Positions 51,004 through 59,981 of a stretch of 64,000 nt of DNA are shown here, in pieces. The stretch is from NCBI RefSeq assembly GCF_002288005.1, contig NZ_CP016771.1, positions 186,001 through 250,000 of the forward strand. The letters are read 5' to 3'. Positions within the stretch are counted from its first letter, which is position 1; each line of letters begins with the position of its first letter. The DNA comes from Candidatus Nanopelagicus hibericus (GTDB lineage Bacteria > Actinomycetota > Actinomycetes > Nanopelagicales > Nanopelagicaceae). The position numbers were made by a program, and so were the translations under genes. The notes under the pieces were generated by a model. The model searched no databases. It worked only from the letters and a program-made list of their open reading frames with translations, and was not told the origin of the DNA.

Positions 51004-51384
51004 TTGAGCACTGAATATCTGCCAGGTAGTTGCAATATCGGTCCACAGGAAATCAGAAGTAGACAGATGGTTGCCCTCTTTGGCGCTGTAATTACCGTCA
51101 TTACCGCCTTAACTTTGATATCAACTGATCAAAGTAAATCAGCACGGTTGTCTATTTTTCTACCTGCTGCAATTTTTTCAATTGGTTTCATCCAATCTCG
51201 AAGTAAATTCTGCCTTGCTTATGGACTGGCTGGAACATTTAACCTAGGCAAATTGGGCCAGGTTTCTAAAGTAGCGTCGTTACAGGATCGCAAAGCTGAT
51301 CGCAAAACCGCAGTACTTATTTTATTGAAATCACTTGCTCTGGCCGCTGTAATTACTGCCGTTTTTTATGCTTTGCCGCTATAA
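51004..51384 (+). CDS. YgaP-like (DUF2892-type) small membrane protein
   Basis: A 126-aa protein starting at the TTG directly after the 49-aa gene. CNIGPQEIRSR near 10 and KFCLAYGLAGTFNLG near 68 flank two membrane helices (about 23-40 and 46-62), and a third helix ends the protein. The NIGP...R / C-x-YG-x-x-G pattern resembles YgaP-type small membrane domains. Function unknown. Its end overlaps the convergent ABC ATPase gene by six bases. Confidence 0.6.
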   Translation: MSTEYLPGSCNIGPQEIRSRQMVALFGAVITVITALTLISTDQSKSARLSIFLPAAIFSIGFIQSRSKFCLAYGLAGTFNLGKLGQVSKVASLQDRKADRKTAVLILLKSLALAAVITAVFYALPL

Positions 51385-52194
51385 ATCTTCATAACTTGAG
51401 GGCAGTTCACCAACATTTAAGAACTTAAGGTATTGATCAGTAATCTCCTCTGGCTTACCAGATGCCAGCATCTTGCCTTTATGCATCCAAATTGCATGAT
51501 CACATAACTCATTCAACGAAGATAATGCGTGGGAAACTATTAATATAGTTCTGGCCTCATCGCACAATTGGCGCATACGGTTAAAAGATTTTTCTTTAAA
51601 GGCAGCATCTCCAGCGGAAAGTGCCTCATCAAGAAGCAAAATATCTGGCGTCATATTTACTGCAACTGCAAAAGCCACCCTGCTATACATTCCATTGCTA
51701 TAGGTCCGCACCGGCATATCGATAAAACCTTCCGGCAAATCAGCAAATTCAGCAATTGCATCAGCTTGGCCTTCGATTTCGGCTTTACTCATCCCAGCTG
51801 CAAGTCCGCCCAAAATAATATTATCTCGGCCAGATAATGCTTTATTAAAACCTACTCCAAGTGCTAGCAAGGTTGAGATCCGACCATTAACAGTTATTTG
51901 TCCAGAAGTTGGTGGCAAGATGCCAGCAATTGAACGCATCAACGTTGATTTTCCAGCGCCATTTGCTCCCACAATTCCCAGCACAGAGCCGTGTGGAATA
52001 TCTAAACTTAAGTTTTTCACAGCTTCAACGGTTCTAGTTCTAACCCGTTCACCCCTGCTGGCACGCATAATCGCATTTTTTAAAGTTTTTTTCGACTCTA
52101 CATTTATCTTATAACTTATAGATAAATCTTTAATTCGAATTGCCAAATCTTTTGGCAGTGAAATATCAGTACTAGATGCGGACAGCAAATTCAC
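51379..52194 (-). CDS. ABC transporter ATP-binding protein, polysaccharide export type
   Basis: A 271-aa ABC ATPase. The Walker A motif GANGAGKST is near 76-84, the signature NGMYSRVAFAVAV near 167, and Walker B DILLLDEAL near 184. The N-terminal stretch KTLKNAIMRASRG between strands is characteristic of the TagH/Wzt/RfbE group that exports teichoic acids, O-antigens or capsules. There is no C-terminal carbohydrate-binding domain. It overlaps the permease gene by 23 bases and forms an exporter with it. Confidence 0.88.
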   Translation of the reverse strand: MNLLSASSTDISLPKDLAIRIKDLSISYKINVESKKTLKNAIMRASRGERVRTRTVEAVKNLSLDIPHGSVLGIVGANGAGKSTLMRSIAGILPPTSGQITVNGRISTLLALGVGFNKALSGRDNIILGGLAAGMSKAEIEGQADAIAEFADLPEGFIDMPVRTYSNGMYSRVAFAVAVNMTPDILLLDEALSAGDAAFKEKSFNRMRQLCDEARTILIVSHALSSLNELCDHAIWMHKGKMLASGKPEEITDQYLKFLNVGELPSSYEDL

Positions 52195-53044
52195 GCTCCC
52201 TTGAAATAAAGAAATAACTTCCCATTAAAAATGCAAATACTGCCCAAAATATGCAGCCAAGTAATTGAAAGGGGGTTGGAGGCAGCCCATCAATCCAAAT
52301 TCTTGAATTAGCGGAAAGTATGGGACCAAGTGGGTTGATATAAAGAATTACTCGATACCAGCCATTTAACATATCTGGTTGCCATAATACTGGGGAGGCG
52401 TAGAGCCAGATTCGCATGATGTATGAGAGCAGCTTTGTGGTATCTCGGAAGTAAACATTCATTGTGGCAAACAATAAGGAGAGCCCAAAACTGGTTATTA
52501 CCAACAATACAAACAAAAATGGCAGTAGTAGGTAATTCCAATTAAGTCCTGGCAACTGAGTATTATCAAGGAGTAACTTCCCAACCAATACAATTAAAAT
52601 ATAAATTGGAATTGTTGGTAGAAATTGCCTCGCCGCACTGATCGCACTGGAAAGTGGCAATAGTGACCTTGGAAATGCTTGATTTAAAATAAGACTGCCA
52701 CCTGAGGTGATAGATGCAGCTCCGAGCAGAATGCAATTTTGGGCAAAGTAGAAAGTAAATAATCCGATTAAAATATGGCACAAAGTAATGAAGCCATTTC
52801 CTTGGCCCCGACCCCCTTGAATGATTGTCACCAACAAGTAGTAAATAACCGCCAAAAATAACGGATTTAAAACTAACCAAACCTTGCCTAGCTTTGATTC
52901 CAGATATTCAGCTTTATCAGAGAATTTTGATAGCTCAGTTGCAAACTCTCGCCTGCGCCAAAACTCTTTAAAGTAGGGCTTTAATGGTGGCAAAGCTGAG
53001 TGGTAAGGCTTAAATACTTGGATCTTATTAATACCCTCGATCAT
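52172..53044 (-). CDS. ABC-2 type permease, polysaccharide export (TagG/RfbA-like)
   Basis: A 290-aa permease with six membrane helices after a cytoplasmic N-terminus (about 60-285). FFRDTTKLLSYIMRIWLYASPVLW-like wording appears here as VYFRDTTKLLSYIMRIWLYA near 202, a signature of the ABC-2 polysaccharide group. It pairs with the overlapping ATPase gene. Five bases separate it from the terC gene upstream on the same strand. The exported polymer may be made by the ugd/LCP cluster, but no glycosyltransferases are nearby. Confidence 0.86.
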   Translation of the reverse strand: MIEGINKIQVFKPYHSALPPLKPYFKEFWRRREFATELSKFSDKAEYLESKLGKVWLVLNPLFLAVIYYLLVTIIQGGRGQGNGFITLCHILIGLFTFYFAQNCILLGAASITSGGSLILNQAFPRSLLPLSSAISAARQFLPTIPIYILIVLVGKLLLDNTQLPGLNWNYLLLPFLFVLLVITSFGLSLLFATMNVYFRDTTKLLSYIMRIWLYASPVLWQPDMLNGWYRVILYINPLGPILSANSRIWIDGLPPTPFQLLGCIFWAVFAFLMGSYFFISREREFAVRI

Positions 53045-53049
53045 GAGGG

Positions 53050-53949
53050 TTATTCTGCCACCTTTGATTTAGAACTGACGAAAAGACTTGCAATAGTTGT
53101 TATAAGTAAAGTTCCAATGATGACTAGCAGCGAGAATTGTGTGGAAATTTCTGGAATTTCAACACCAAATATTTTATGGATATCTCCACCATGTAGGGCT
53201 TCAACAATTAGCTTTACCCCGATGAAGCCCAAAATAACTGCTAGGCCTTTGGTTAAGTAAATCAATTTATCCATCAAGCCACCCAATAAAAAGTAGAGCT
53301 GACGAAGACCCATCAGTGCAAAAGCATTGGCGGTAAAGACAATATAAGGATCTTTAGTTAAGCCAAATATTGCAGGAATAGAATCAAGGGCAAAAACCAG
53401 ATCAGTAAATGCAATTGCCACCAGTACAATCATCATCGGTGAGGCACCTTTGTTTCTAAACCAAGTAATTAGTTTTCCCTCTTTCCACTCTTTTTCACCA
53501 GATTCACTTACCAACTTATAAGCGGTGTAGAGCAAGAAAGCGCCAAATATGTAAAAAACCCAGGAGTATCTTGAGATTGCAGCGCTGCCTAGAGCAATAA
53601 ATATGCCGCGAAGCACCAATGCCATAATGATTCCAATCAGAAGCACCAATTGCTGCTTTGTCTTATCAATCTTAAATCTTGCTAAAATCAAAATAAAAAT
53701 AAACAAGTTATCAACTGAGAGTGAGTACTCAGTAATCCAACCGGCGAAAAACTCACCACGCGCCTGGGTGGTGCTCCATTCACCCAACGAGTAACCAAAA
53801 ATAATTGCTGCGCTTACATAAAAAATAGTCCAGGCTGCTGCCTCTTTCATAGAGGTTTCCTTATTTCGCCTGATGATGGCTAAGGCGAGGTCAAAGAGTA
53901 GAACTGCTAAAAGTCCAGCGATTGTTACTTGCCAGACAGTTGCACTCAT
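53050..53949 (-). CDS. TerC-family integral membrane protein
   Basis: A 299-aa protein with about eight membrane helices. Characteristic TerC motifs are EYSLSVDNLFIFILI near 73 and FALDSIPAIFGLT near 186, each with an acidic residue inside the membrane. TerC/Alx proteins are linked to tellurite resistance and to manganese export during protein secretion in some bacteria. Its start lies on the base before the glcD-like gene's stop end, so they are tightly coupled. Confidence 0.9.
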   Translation of the reverse strand: MSATVWQVTIAGLLAVLLFDLALAIIRRNKETSMKEAAAWTIFYVSAAIIFGYSLGEWSTTQARGEFFAGWITEYSLSVDNLFIFILILARFKIDKTKQQLVLLIGIIMALVLRGIFIALGSAAISRYSWVFYIFGAFLLYTAYKLVSESGEKEWKEGKLITWFRNKGASPMMIVLVAIAFTDLVFALDSIPAIFGLTKDPYIVFTANAFALMGLRQLYFLLGGLMDKLIYLTKGLAVILGFIGVKLIVEALHGGDIHKIFGVEIPEISTQFSLLVIIGTLLITTIASLFVSSKSKVAE

Positions 53950-55338
53950 TTAATTAAAGACCTTCCCTGGATTTAAAATATTATTTGGATCTAAGGTTTT
54001 CTTGATTGAACGCATAATACTAACCGCTTCAGCACCAGTTTCTGCGACTAATGCCGATATCTTTCCTGAGCCAATGCCATGTTCACCAGTGCAGGTGCCA
54101 CCCATAGCAATCATCTTCATAGTTAGCTCATGGGTAATGTGACGAACATCCTCTAACTCCTCAGGTTTTTCTGGGTCAGTAACGATAAAACAATGAAAGT
54201 TTGCATCTGCCACATGTCCTAATATTGAAAATGGATAAGGGTGTTTACTAAGTACCTGTTCGGCAACTGTTACCGCCTGCGCAAGTTTAGAAAGTGGTAC
54301 AGCCGCATCAGTGCTTACCGCTCGTTTACCAGGATTTGCTGCGATTCCCGCCCAGTATGCGTTATGTCGTGCTTGCCATAATTTCCGTCTTGCGCCCTCA
54401 TCTGTACTCCACGCAAACTCAGAGCCACCAAACTCCTCCACAATATTTTTCACAGATTGCGCATCCTCTGCTACTCCTTGCGGTGAGCCATGAAATTCAA
54501 AGAATAAGGTTGGCACCTCTGCTAATGACAAGCCATCATGTGAGTTAACATTTTTAATGCACTTGGCATCTAAAAACTCACATCTTGCAATTGAGATCCC
54601 AGATCTGACAATTGCAGTAGCCGCAGTTACTCCATCTGAAAGGGTTTTAAACTGTACTGTGGCAGCGGCCATCTTCTCTGGAATACCAAAGACTCGAAGA
54701 GTTAACTCAGTTATTACCGCCAAGGTTCCCTCGGAGCCAACAAGTAATCTGGTTAAGTCATAGCCAGCTGATAATTTTCTAGTTTCGCGGCCAGTTTTAA
54801 TTATGGTGCCATCTGCCATTACCGCAGTCAGAGCCAATACGTTATCTCGCATCGAGCCATATCTAACAGTTGTGGTACCGGCAGCCCCAGTTGCTGCCAT
54901 GCCCCCGAGGGTTGCATCGGCTCCTGGATCAACTGAGAAAAATAGGCCAAAGTTGGCTAGCTTTTCATTTAACGCAACCCTATGAACACCTGGTTGAACC
55001 CTTACCAACAAATCATCTGCCCGAACATCAATAATCTTGTTCATCTGAGTTAGATCAAGTGAAATACCACCAAATAGGGGGAGCACATGGCCTTCCAGCG
55101 ATGAGCCAGCACCGAAGGCAACTACTGGAATCTTTTGTTGATTGCAGTAAGCCAAAACCTTAGAAACTTCCTCTGTGCTTTGTGGCATCACTACAGCTGA
55201 TGGATTAACTGGTGGAATAGCAGATTCATCTCTGCCATGTTGTGCCAACACAGTTTCATTTGTTGAAACTAAACCAGTTACTAAACTTTTTAAATGCTCA
55301 ATTTGATCTGCGGATAGATCAACTCGCTTATTAAACAT
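53950..55338 (-). CDS. glcD: FAD-linked oxidase, D-lactate/glycolate dehydrogenase type
   Basis: A 462-aa flavoprotein of the GlcD/DLD family. The FAD-binding domain has VAFGAGSSLEGHVLPL near 74, DPGADATLGGMAATGAAG near 137, and YDLTRLLVGSEGTLAVIT near 193. The C-terminal oxidase domain ends with GTCTGEHGIGSGK near 424. It oxidises D-2-hydroxy acids (D-lactate, glycolate or similar); by eye the substrate cannot be fixed. It heads the glcD-terC-ABC exporter operon from its own leaderless promoter. Confidence 0.87.
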   Translation of the reverse strand: MFNKRVDLSADQIEHLKSLVTGLVSTNETVLAQHGRDESAIPPVNPSAVVMPQSTEEVSKVLAYCNQQKIPVVAFGAGSSLEGHVLPLFGGISLDLTQMNKIIDVRADDLLVRVQPGVHRVALNEKLANFGLFFSVDPGADATLGGMAATGAAGTTTVRYGSMRDNVLALTAVMADGTIIKTGRETRKLSAGYDLTRLLVGSEGTLAVITELTLRVFGIPEKMAAATVQFKTLSDGVTAATAIVRSGISIARCEFLDAKCIKNVNSHDGLSLAEVPTLFFEFHGSPQGVAEDAQSVKNIVEEFGGSEFAWSTDEGARRKLWQARHNAYWAGIAANPGKRAVSTDAAVPLSKLAQAVTVAEQVLSKHPYPFSILGHVADANFHCFIVTDPEKPEELEDVRHITHELTMKMIAMGGTCTGEHGIGSGKISALVAETGAEAVSIMRSIKKTLDPNNILNPGKVFN

Positions 55339-55350
55339 ATGCAGATAATA
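55339..55350 (-). promoter_or_regulatory. predicted leaderless promoter of glcD
   Basis: On the minus strand TATTAT (55350-55345), then CTGCAT, then the ATG at 55338. Confidence 0.55.
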
Positions 55351-55505
55351 CTTGATTTCATAAACTTATTTAATCTCTTTAAAATCACATATTTTTACTA
55401 TTTAAAGGTAAAAAACAATGTAAAACTCGCATGACTTTACGCATAAATTGCATATTGTTTTAATCCTGCTAAAGTGTACTTGTAAGAGCAGTTCTGATTA
55501 GGAGA

Positions 55506-55529
55506 GTGCACTACAAACTTTGGTCTTAA
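55506..55529 (+). other. possible 7-codon leader ORF upstream of the aminotransferase
   Basis: GTG at 55506 with AGGAG just upstream starts a frame of seven codons (VHYKLWS) ending TAA at 55527-55529, 27 bases before the aminotransferase ATG. It could be a leader peptide or chance. It is also in frame with the aminotransferase, so the strong ribosome binding site serves no longer protein. Confidence 0.3.
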
Positions 55530-55556
55530 CCTAGACCCGTTGCCAGTTCAAAAAGT

Positions 55557-56951
55557 ATGAAAACCCAAACGCACCACCCCCAAACCTTTAGAGCCCTACC
55601 AACACATTCAAAACCACTTGATACCAATAGGTTGGCGGTTTTGTTTGAACAACAGATTGCTTTGTATAAATCAAACCTGCGCAGCTCCAGTGCTGAGTAT
55701 GAGACCGCACTTAAATCAATTCCATTAGGTGCTCATTCAACCTTCCAATCATTTGATCCTTATCCCATCTCAATCGCCTCCGCTAAAGGTGCTTGGATGA
55801 CTGATGTTGATGGTCGAAAGATGTTGGATCTTTCCATGGGCTTTGGCTCCATGTTGGCAGGGCACTTAAATCCAGAGGTAATTGCAGAGTTGAAAGCCAC
55901 CTTAGATGTAGGCACTTTGTATACCGCACCATCTCCAGATTCAAGAGATGCGGCTGAACGGCTCTGTCGTCGATTCGGAATTGATCAAATTAGATTTACC
56001 AACTCTGGAACTGAGTCAACGATGTATGCAATCCGTACCGCTCGTGCCTACACCGGCAAAGAGGGGGTAGTAAAAGTTGAGGGTGGTTACCACGGAAGTG
56101 GTGATGCGGTGATGGTTTCAACTAAACCGCCACTTGATAAGGCAGGACCTGCTGATTCACCAAACTCGGTGATCGGAAATGCATCAGTACCAGGTGAGTC
56201 ATATGTCGTGCCATTTAATAATATTCAAGCCCTTGAAAATGTCTTTGAAAAACATTACTCAACTATTGCTTGCTTTATTGTGGAGCCAGTCTTAGAAAAT
56301 ATCGGCATTGTTCTACCCGATGAAGGATATTTAGAGGCGGTTCGACAACTTTGTGATCAATACAAAATCATTTTGATTTTTGATGAGGTAAAGACTGGCT
56401 TGACTGCAGGCCCACAAGGAGCGGCGCAGCGATTGGGAATTACACCAGATTTAATTTGTATGGCTAAATCAATTGGTGGTGGCATTCCACTTGCAGCATT
56501 TGGTGGCAAAGAAGAGTTTATGCGACCAGTAACCGATGGCAGAATGCCACACCTTGGCACATTTAATGGCCATATTTTGGCGATGGCAGCAGTTAGAGCG
56601 GTTGATAAAATATTTACACCCACAGCACTGGCAAAGGCAGAGTCTTTAAATATTCAAGCACTCACACGGATTCAAGAGATGATCGATATTTATGAATTAC
56701 CGGCACACACCGTTGGTTTTGGTGTTAAAGGGTGTGTTACTTGGTCTGATACACCAGTGCGTAACTATCGAGATTACAAAGCGACAAACTTTCAGGTGGC
56801 AGAGCTTTCATTTATTTGGTCACTAAATCATGGAATTATGACACCACCTGGATTAGATGAGCAGTGGCTAATTAGCTTGGCCCATGATCAAGCCGAAATT
56901 GATTTTATGGTTAATGATTTTAAAGAGTTAGCAAAAACCCTTCGCGGCTAA
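55557..56951 (+). CDS. class III aminotransferase (glutamate-1-semialdehyde aminomutase-like)
   Basis: A 464-aa PLP aminotransferase. Its N-terminus (SIPLGAHSTFQSFDPYPISI) and MLDLSMGFGSMLAGHLNP near 92 resemble the aspartate-aminotransferase-family proteins related to glutamate-1-semialdehyde aminomutase. FTNSGTESTMYAIRTARAYT is near 146, DEVKTGL near 277, and the PLP lysine is in MAKSIGGGIPLAAFGG near 303. Neither active-site detail nor context fixes the substrate. It lies convergent with mmsA and may deaminate a beta- or omega-amino acid. The 55353-55556 region upstream is AT-rich. Confidence 0.83.
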   Translation: MKTQTHHPQTFRALPTHSKPLDTNRLAVLFEQQIALYKSNLRSSSAEYETALKSIPLGAHSTFQSFDPYPISIASAKGAWMTDVDGRKMLDLSMGFGSMLAGHLNPEVIAELKATLDVGTLYTAPSPDSRDAAERLCRRFGIDQIRFTNSGTESTMYAIRTARAYTGKEGVVKVEGGYHGSGDAVMVSTKPPLDKAGPADSPNSVIGNASVPGESYVVPFNNIQALENVFEKHYSTIACFIVEPVLENIGIVLPDEGYLEAVRQLCDQYKIILIFDEVKTGLTAGPQGAAQRLGITPDLICMAKSIGGGIPLAAFGGKEEFMRPVTDGRMPHLGTFNGHILAMAAVRAVDKIFTPTALAKAESLNIQALTRIQEMIDIYELPAHTVGFGVKGCVTWSDTPVRNYRDYKATNFQVAELSFIWSLNHGIMTPPGLDEQWLISLAHDQAEIDFMVNDFKELAKTLRG

Positions 56952-56952
56952 C

Positions 56953-58437
56953 TTAGGTATTTTGCGGGAAACCTAAATTAATTCCACCATGGCTTGGGTC
57001 TAACCAACGACTGGTAACGACCTTGCCCCGGGTGAAGAAGTGAACACCCTCAGTTCCATGCGCATGTGAATCGCCAAATAAGGAGTTCTTCCAACCACCA
57101 AATGAGAAGTAAGCCATTGGCACTGGAATAGGCACATTGATACCAACCATTCCCACCTCAACCTCATTTTGGAATCGACGTGCTGCGCCACCATCGTTGG
57201 TAAAAATGGCTGTGCCATTTCCGTATTGATGATCATTTACCAACTTGAGTGCTTCGTCATAACTTTTTACCCGAATTACACTTAGCACTGGACCAAAAAT
57301 TTCTTCTAGATAAATACTCATATTTGGCTTTACCTGATCAAACAGGGTTGGCCCTAACCAGAAGCCCTCAGAATCAACCTTTACATCTCTGCCATCAAAA
57401 ACAATCTTGGCGCCTTCTTTTTCACCAGCTGCAATATAAGAAGCAACCTTGTCTCGATGTACTTTGGTAACAAGTGGTCCCATATCGGCACCTTTGGTGC
57501 CATCACCAGTCTTAATCTTTAAAGCTCGCTCTTTTATTTTTTCAATCAATTTATCGGCGATTGGCTCAACTGCCACAATTGCTGAAATTGCCATACATCG
57601 CTCACCGGCAGATCCAAAGCCAGCATTTATAGCAGCATCTGCTGCCAAATTAAGATCAGCATCAGGCAATACGATCATGTGGTTTTTCGCCCCACCTAAA
57701 GCTTGAACACGCTTGCCCGCTTTCGTCCCACTCTCATAAACATATTTTGCAATTGGGGTTGATCCCACAAATGAAACAGCCTTGATTCCTGGGTGAGTTA
57801 AAAGTGCATCAACCGCCACTTTATCGCCGTGAACAACATTAAATACCCCATCTGGTAATCCTGCCTGTTTGAGTAGTTGTGCAACCAACATAATTGCACT
57901 TGGATCTTTTTCAGATGGTTTAACAATTACGGTATTTCCGCAAGCAATTGCAATTGGGAAAAACCACATCGGCACCATTGCTGGAAAATTAAATGGGGAT
58001 ATGATCGCAACTGGTCCTAATGGCTGCCGGATTGAATAAACATCTACGCCGGTTGATACCTCCTCAGAGAATCCGCCTTTAAGTAGATGTGGAATTCCAC
58101 AAGCAAACTCAACTACCTCAAGCCCACGTGTTACTTCACCAGAGGCATCACTTAATACTTTGCCATGCTCATTGGTAATTAGGGCAGCTAACTTTTCCTT
58201 ATTTTGATTGACCAATTCTCTAAATGCAAATAAAACTTGAGTACGTTTTGTTAGGGAGCTATGTCGCCACTCGGTAAAGGCTTTGGTGGCCACCGTCACC
58301 GCTTGATCCACAGTTTGGTTGGTTGCAAAATTTACTTTGGCAGAGATCTCACCTGTTGCCGGGTTATAAACATCACCGGTGCGATCAGATTTCTCAGTTG
58401 AAACTGAGCCGTTAATCCAATGTGAGATTGATTCCAT
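56953..58437 (-). CDS. mmsA: methylmalonate/malonate-semialdehyde dehydrogenase (CoA-acylating)
   Basis: A 494-aa aldehyde dehydrogenase of the MmsA type, which converts malonate or methylmalonate semialdehyde with CoA and NAD+ to acetyl- or propionyl-CoA. SPFNFPAMVPMWFFPIAIACGN near 142 and GERCMAIS with the nucleophilic Cys near 281 are diagnostic: MmsA has GERCMA instead of the usual GQxC. The usual ELGGK is QALGGAKNH here, the MmsA form. It lies between two class III aminotransferase genes, so degradation of beta-alanine, beta-aminoisobutyrate or taurine-like compounds is likely. Confidence 0.93.
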   Translation of the reverse strand: MESISHWINGSVSTEKSDRTGDVYNPATGEISAKVNFATNQTVDQAVTVATKAFTEWRHSSLTKRTQVLFAFRELVNQNKEKLAALITNEHGKVLSDASGEVTRGLEVVEFACGIPHLLKGGFSEEVSTGVDVYSIRQPLGPVAIISPFNFPAMVPMWFFPIAIACGNTVIVKPSEKDPSAIMLVAQLLKQAGLPDGVFNVVHGDKVAVDALLTHPGIKAVSFVGSTPIAKYVYESGTKAGKRVQALGGAKNHMIVLPDADLNLAADAAINAGFGSAGERCMAISAIVAVEPIADKLIEKIKERALKIKTGDGTKGADMGPLVTKVHRDKVASYIAAGEKEGAKIVFDGRDVKVDSEGFWLGPTLFDQVKPNMSIYLEEIFGPVLSVIRVKSYDEALKLVNDHQYGNGTAIFTNDGGAARRFQNEVEVGMVGINVPIPVPMAYFSFGGWKNSLFGDSHAHGTEGVHFFTRGKVVTSRWLDPSHGGINLGFPQNT

Positions 58438-58449
58438 CTGCCCACAATA
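58438..58449 (-). promoter_or_regulatory. predicted leaderless promoter of mmsA
   Basis: On the minus strand TATTGT (58449-58444), then GGGCAG, then the ATG at 58437. Confidence 0.55.
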
Positions 58450-58536
58450 CCCGAAGGATATTGGCCGGTGAAATCACTGATTCCTACCAAAATCAGAGCA
58501 TAAGTGATTAGATTGGCTCATTAGTTGATTAGGAGT

Positions 58537-59877
58537 ATGGTGAGTAATCTAGAAAACAATCCAGATAAGCAGGCGAAGGTATTTGCTGATGATCGTGCAA
58601 ATGTATTTCACTCCTGGTCGGCGCAAGCTCAGATTTCACCAATGGTTGTTGCTGGTGGCGCCGGTTCCTATTTTTGGGATTTCACCGGCAAAAAATATCT
58701 AGATTTTTCCTGCCAATTAGTTTTCACCAATATTGGTCATCAACATCCAAAGGTAATCTCTGCGATTAAAGCGCAGGCTGATGTTTTGGCAACTGTGGCG
58801 CCACAACATGCAAATGAGGCAAGAAATCAAGCGGCAAAAGCAATTATTGAAGTAGCAAATGGAAATTTTCAGAAAGTTTTCTTTACCAATGCCGGCGCAG
58901 ATGGTGTGGAAAATGCGGTCAGAATGGCAAGGCTGCATACAAATAAACATAAAATTTTATCTACCTATCGTTCCTATCACGGCAACACCGGCTCTGCGAT
59001 TAATGCAACTGGGGATCCCAGAAGGTTTCCAAATGAGTTTGCATTTGGCCATGTGCACTTTTGGGGTCCATATCTTTATCGAAGTGCTTTTTGGGCAACC
59101 AATGAGGCTGAAGAGTGTCAGCGAGCATTAGAACATCTAGAGCAGACAATTATTTTTGAGGGACCAAAGACAATTGCAGCGGTACTGATCGAATCAGTTC
59201 CTGGAACCGCTGGTGTATTAGTACCACCTGCTGGATATCTAGATGGCTTGCGTGCATTATGCGATAAGTATGAAATCCTATGGATCGCAGATGAGGTTAT
59301 GTCTGGCTTTGGTAGAACTGGTAAGTGGTTTGGCTTTCAGCACTCAAAATCAACTCCAGATTTAATTGTTTTTGCAAAAGGTGTTACCTCTGGATATGTG
59401 CCACTTGGTGGGGTAGTAATTCCAGAGAAAATAGCTAAAACATTTGATGAGCGAGTTTTTCCAGGCGGTCTTACCTACTCTGGCCATCCACTGGCTTGCG
59501 CAGCTGCAGTTGCCACAATTGAAACAATGAAGAGTGAGAAAATGGTTGAAAATGCAGCAAGTATTGGCGAGAAAATTCTGGGACCTGGATTAGATAATTT
59601 GGCTAAAAAACATCAAGTTATGGGAGATATTCGCGGTGCTGGAGTTTTCTGGGGGATAGATATGGTTTCAGATCAAAAGAGTCGCCAACCACTTGCACCA
59701 TACGGTGCATCTAGTCCAAAGATGAATGAGATCGTGGCAACTTGTAAGAAGAATGGCTTGATGCCATTTAATAACTTCAACCGTATTCACATGGTGCCAC
59801 CTTGCAATATCTCAGAAAGTGATGCAAAACTTGGCTTAGAGTTACTCTCGAAATCACTAACAGAGGTTGGTTTGTAG
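58537..59877 (+). CDS. class III omega-amino acid aminotransferase
   Basis: A 446-aa PLP aminotransferase. VFFTNAGADGVENAVRMAR is near 110, ADEVMSGFGRTGKWFG near 249, the PLP lysine in VFAKGVTSGYVPLGGVVI near 280, and PGGLTYSGHPLACAAA near 307. The order fits beta-alanine, taurine or diamine transaminases. With mmsA next door it would supply malonate semialdehyde. AGGAG at 58531-58535 lies too close to the ATG at 58537 and fits the GTG at 58540 better; either start is possible, and a TTG at 58525 is unlikely. Confidence 0.85.
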   Translation: MVSNLENNPDKQAKVFADDRANVFHSWSAQAQISPMVVAGGAGSYFWDFTGKKYLDFSCQLVFTNIGHQHPKVISAIKAQADVLATVAPQHANEARNQAAKAIIEVANGNFQKVFFTNAGADGVENAVRMARLHTNKHKILSTYRSYHGNTGSAINATGDPRRFPNEFAFGHVHFWGPYLYRSAFWATNEAEECQRALEHLEQTIIFEGPKTIAAVLIESVPGTAGVLVPPAGYLDGLRALCDKYEILWIADEVMSGFGRTGKWFGFQHSKSTPDLIVFAKGVTSGYVPLGGVVIPEKIAKTFDERVFPGGLTYSGHPLACAAAVATIETMKSEKMVENAASIGEKILGPGLDNLAKKHQVMGDIRGAGVFWGIDMVSDQKSRQPLAPYGASSPKMNEIVATCKKNGLMPFNNFNRIHMVPPCNISESDAKLGLELLSKSLTEVGL

Positions 59878-59981
59878 CCTTAAGTAAGTATTTCTACTAG
59901 TAATCCACAATTTAAGTTTCTGCAGTTTTTTAGTATGCATTTTTCTTTATAGTTCCCAAACGCAAAGAAATTTGGAGCTAT

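Noticed and set aside
55351-55480. Repeated GCAT motifs as an operator array
   Set aside because: Three GCAT occurrences are irregularly spaced in AT-rich DNA and have no clear symmetry.
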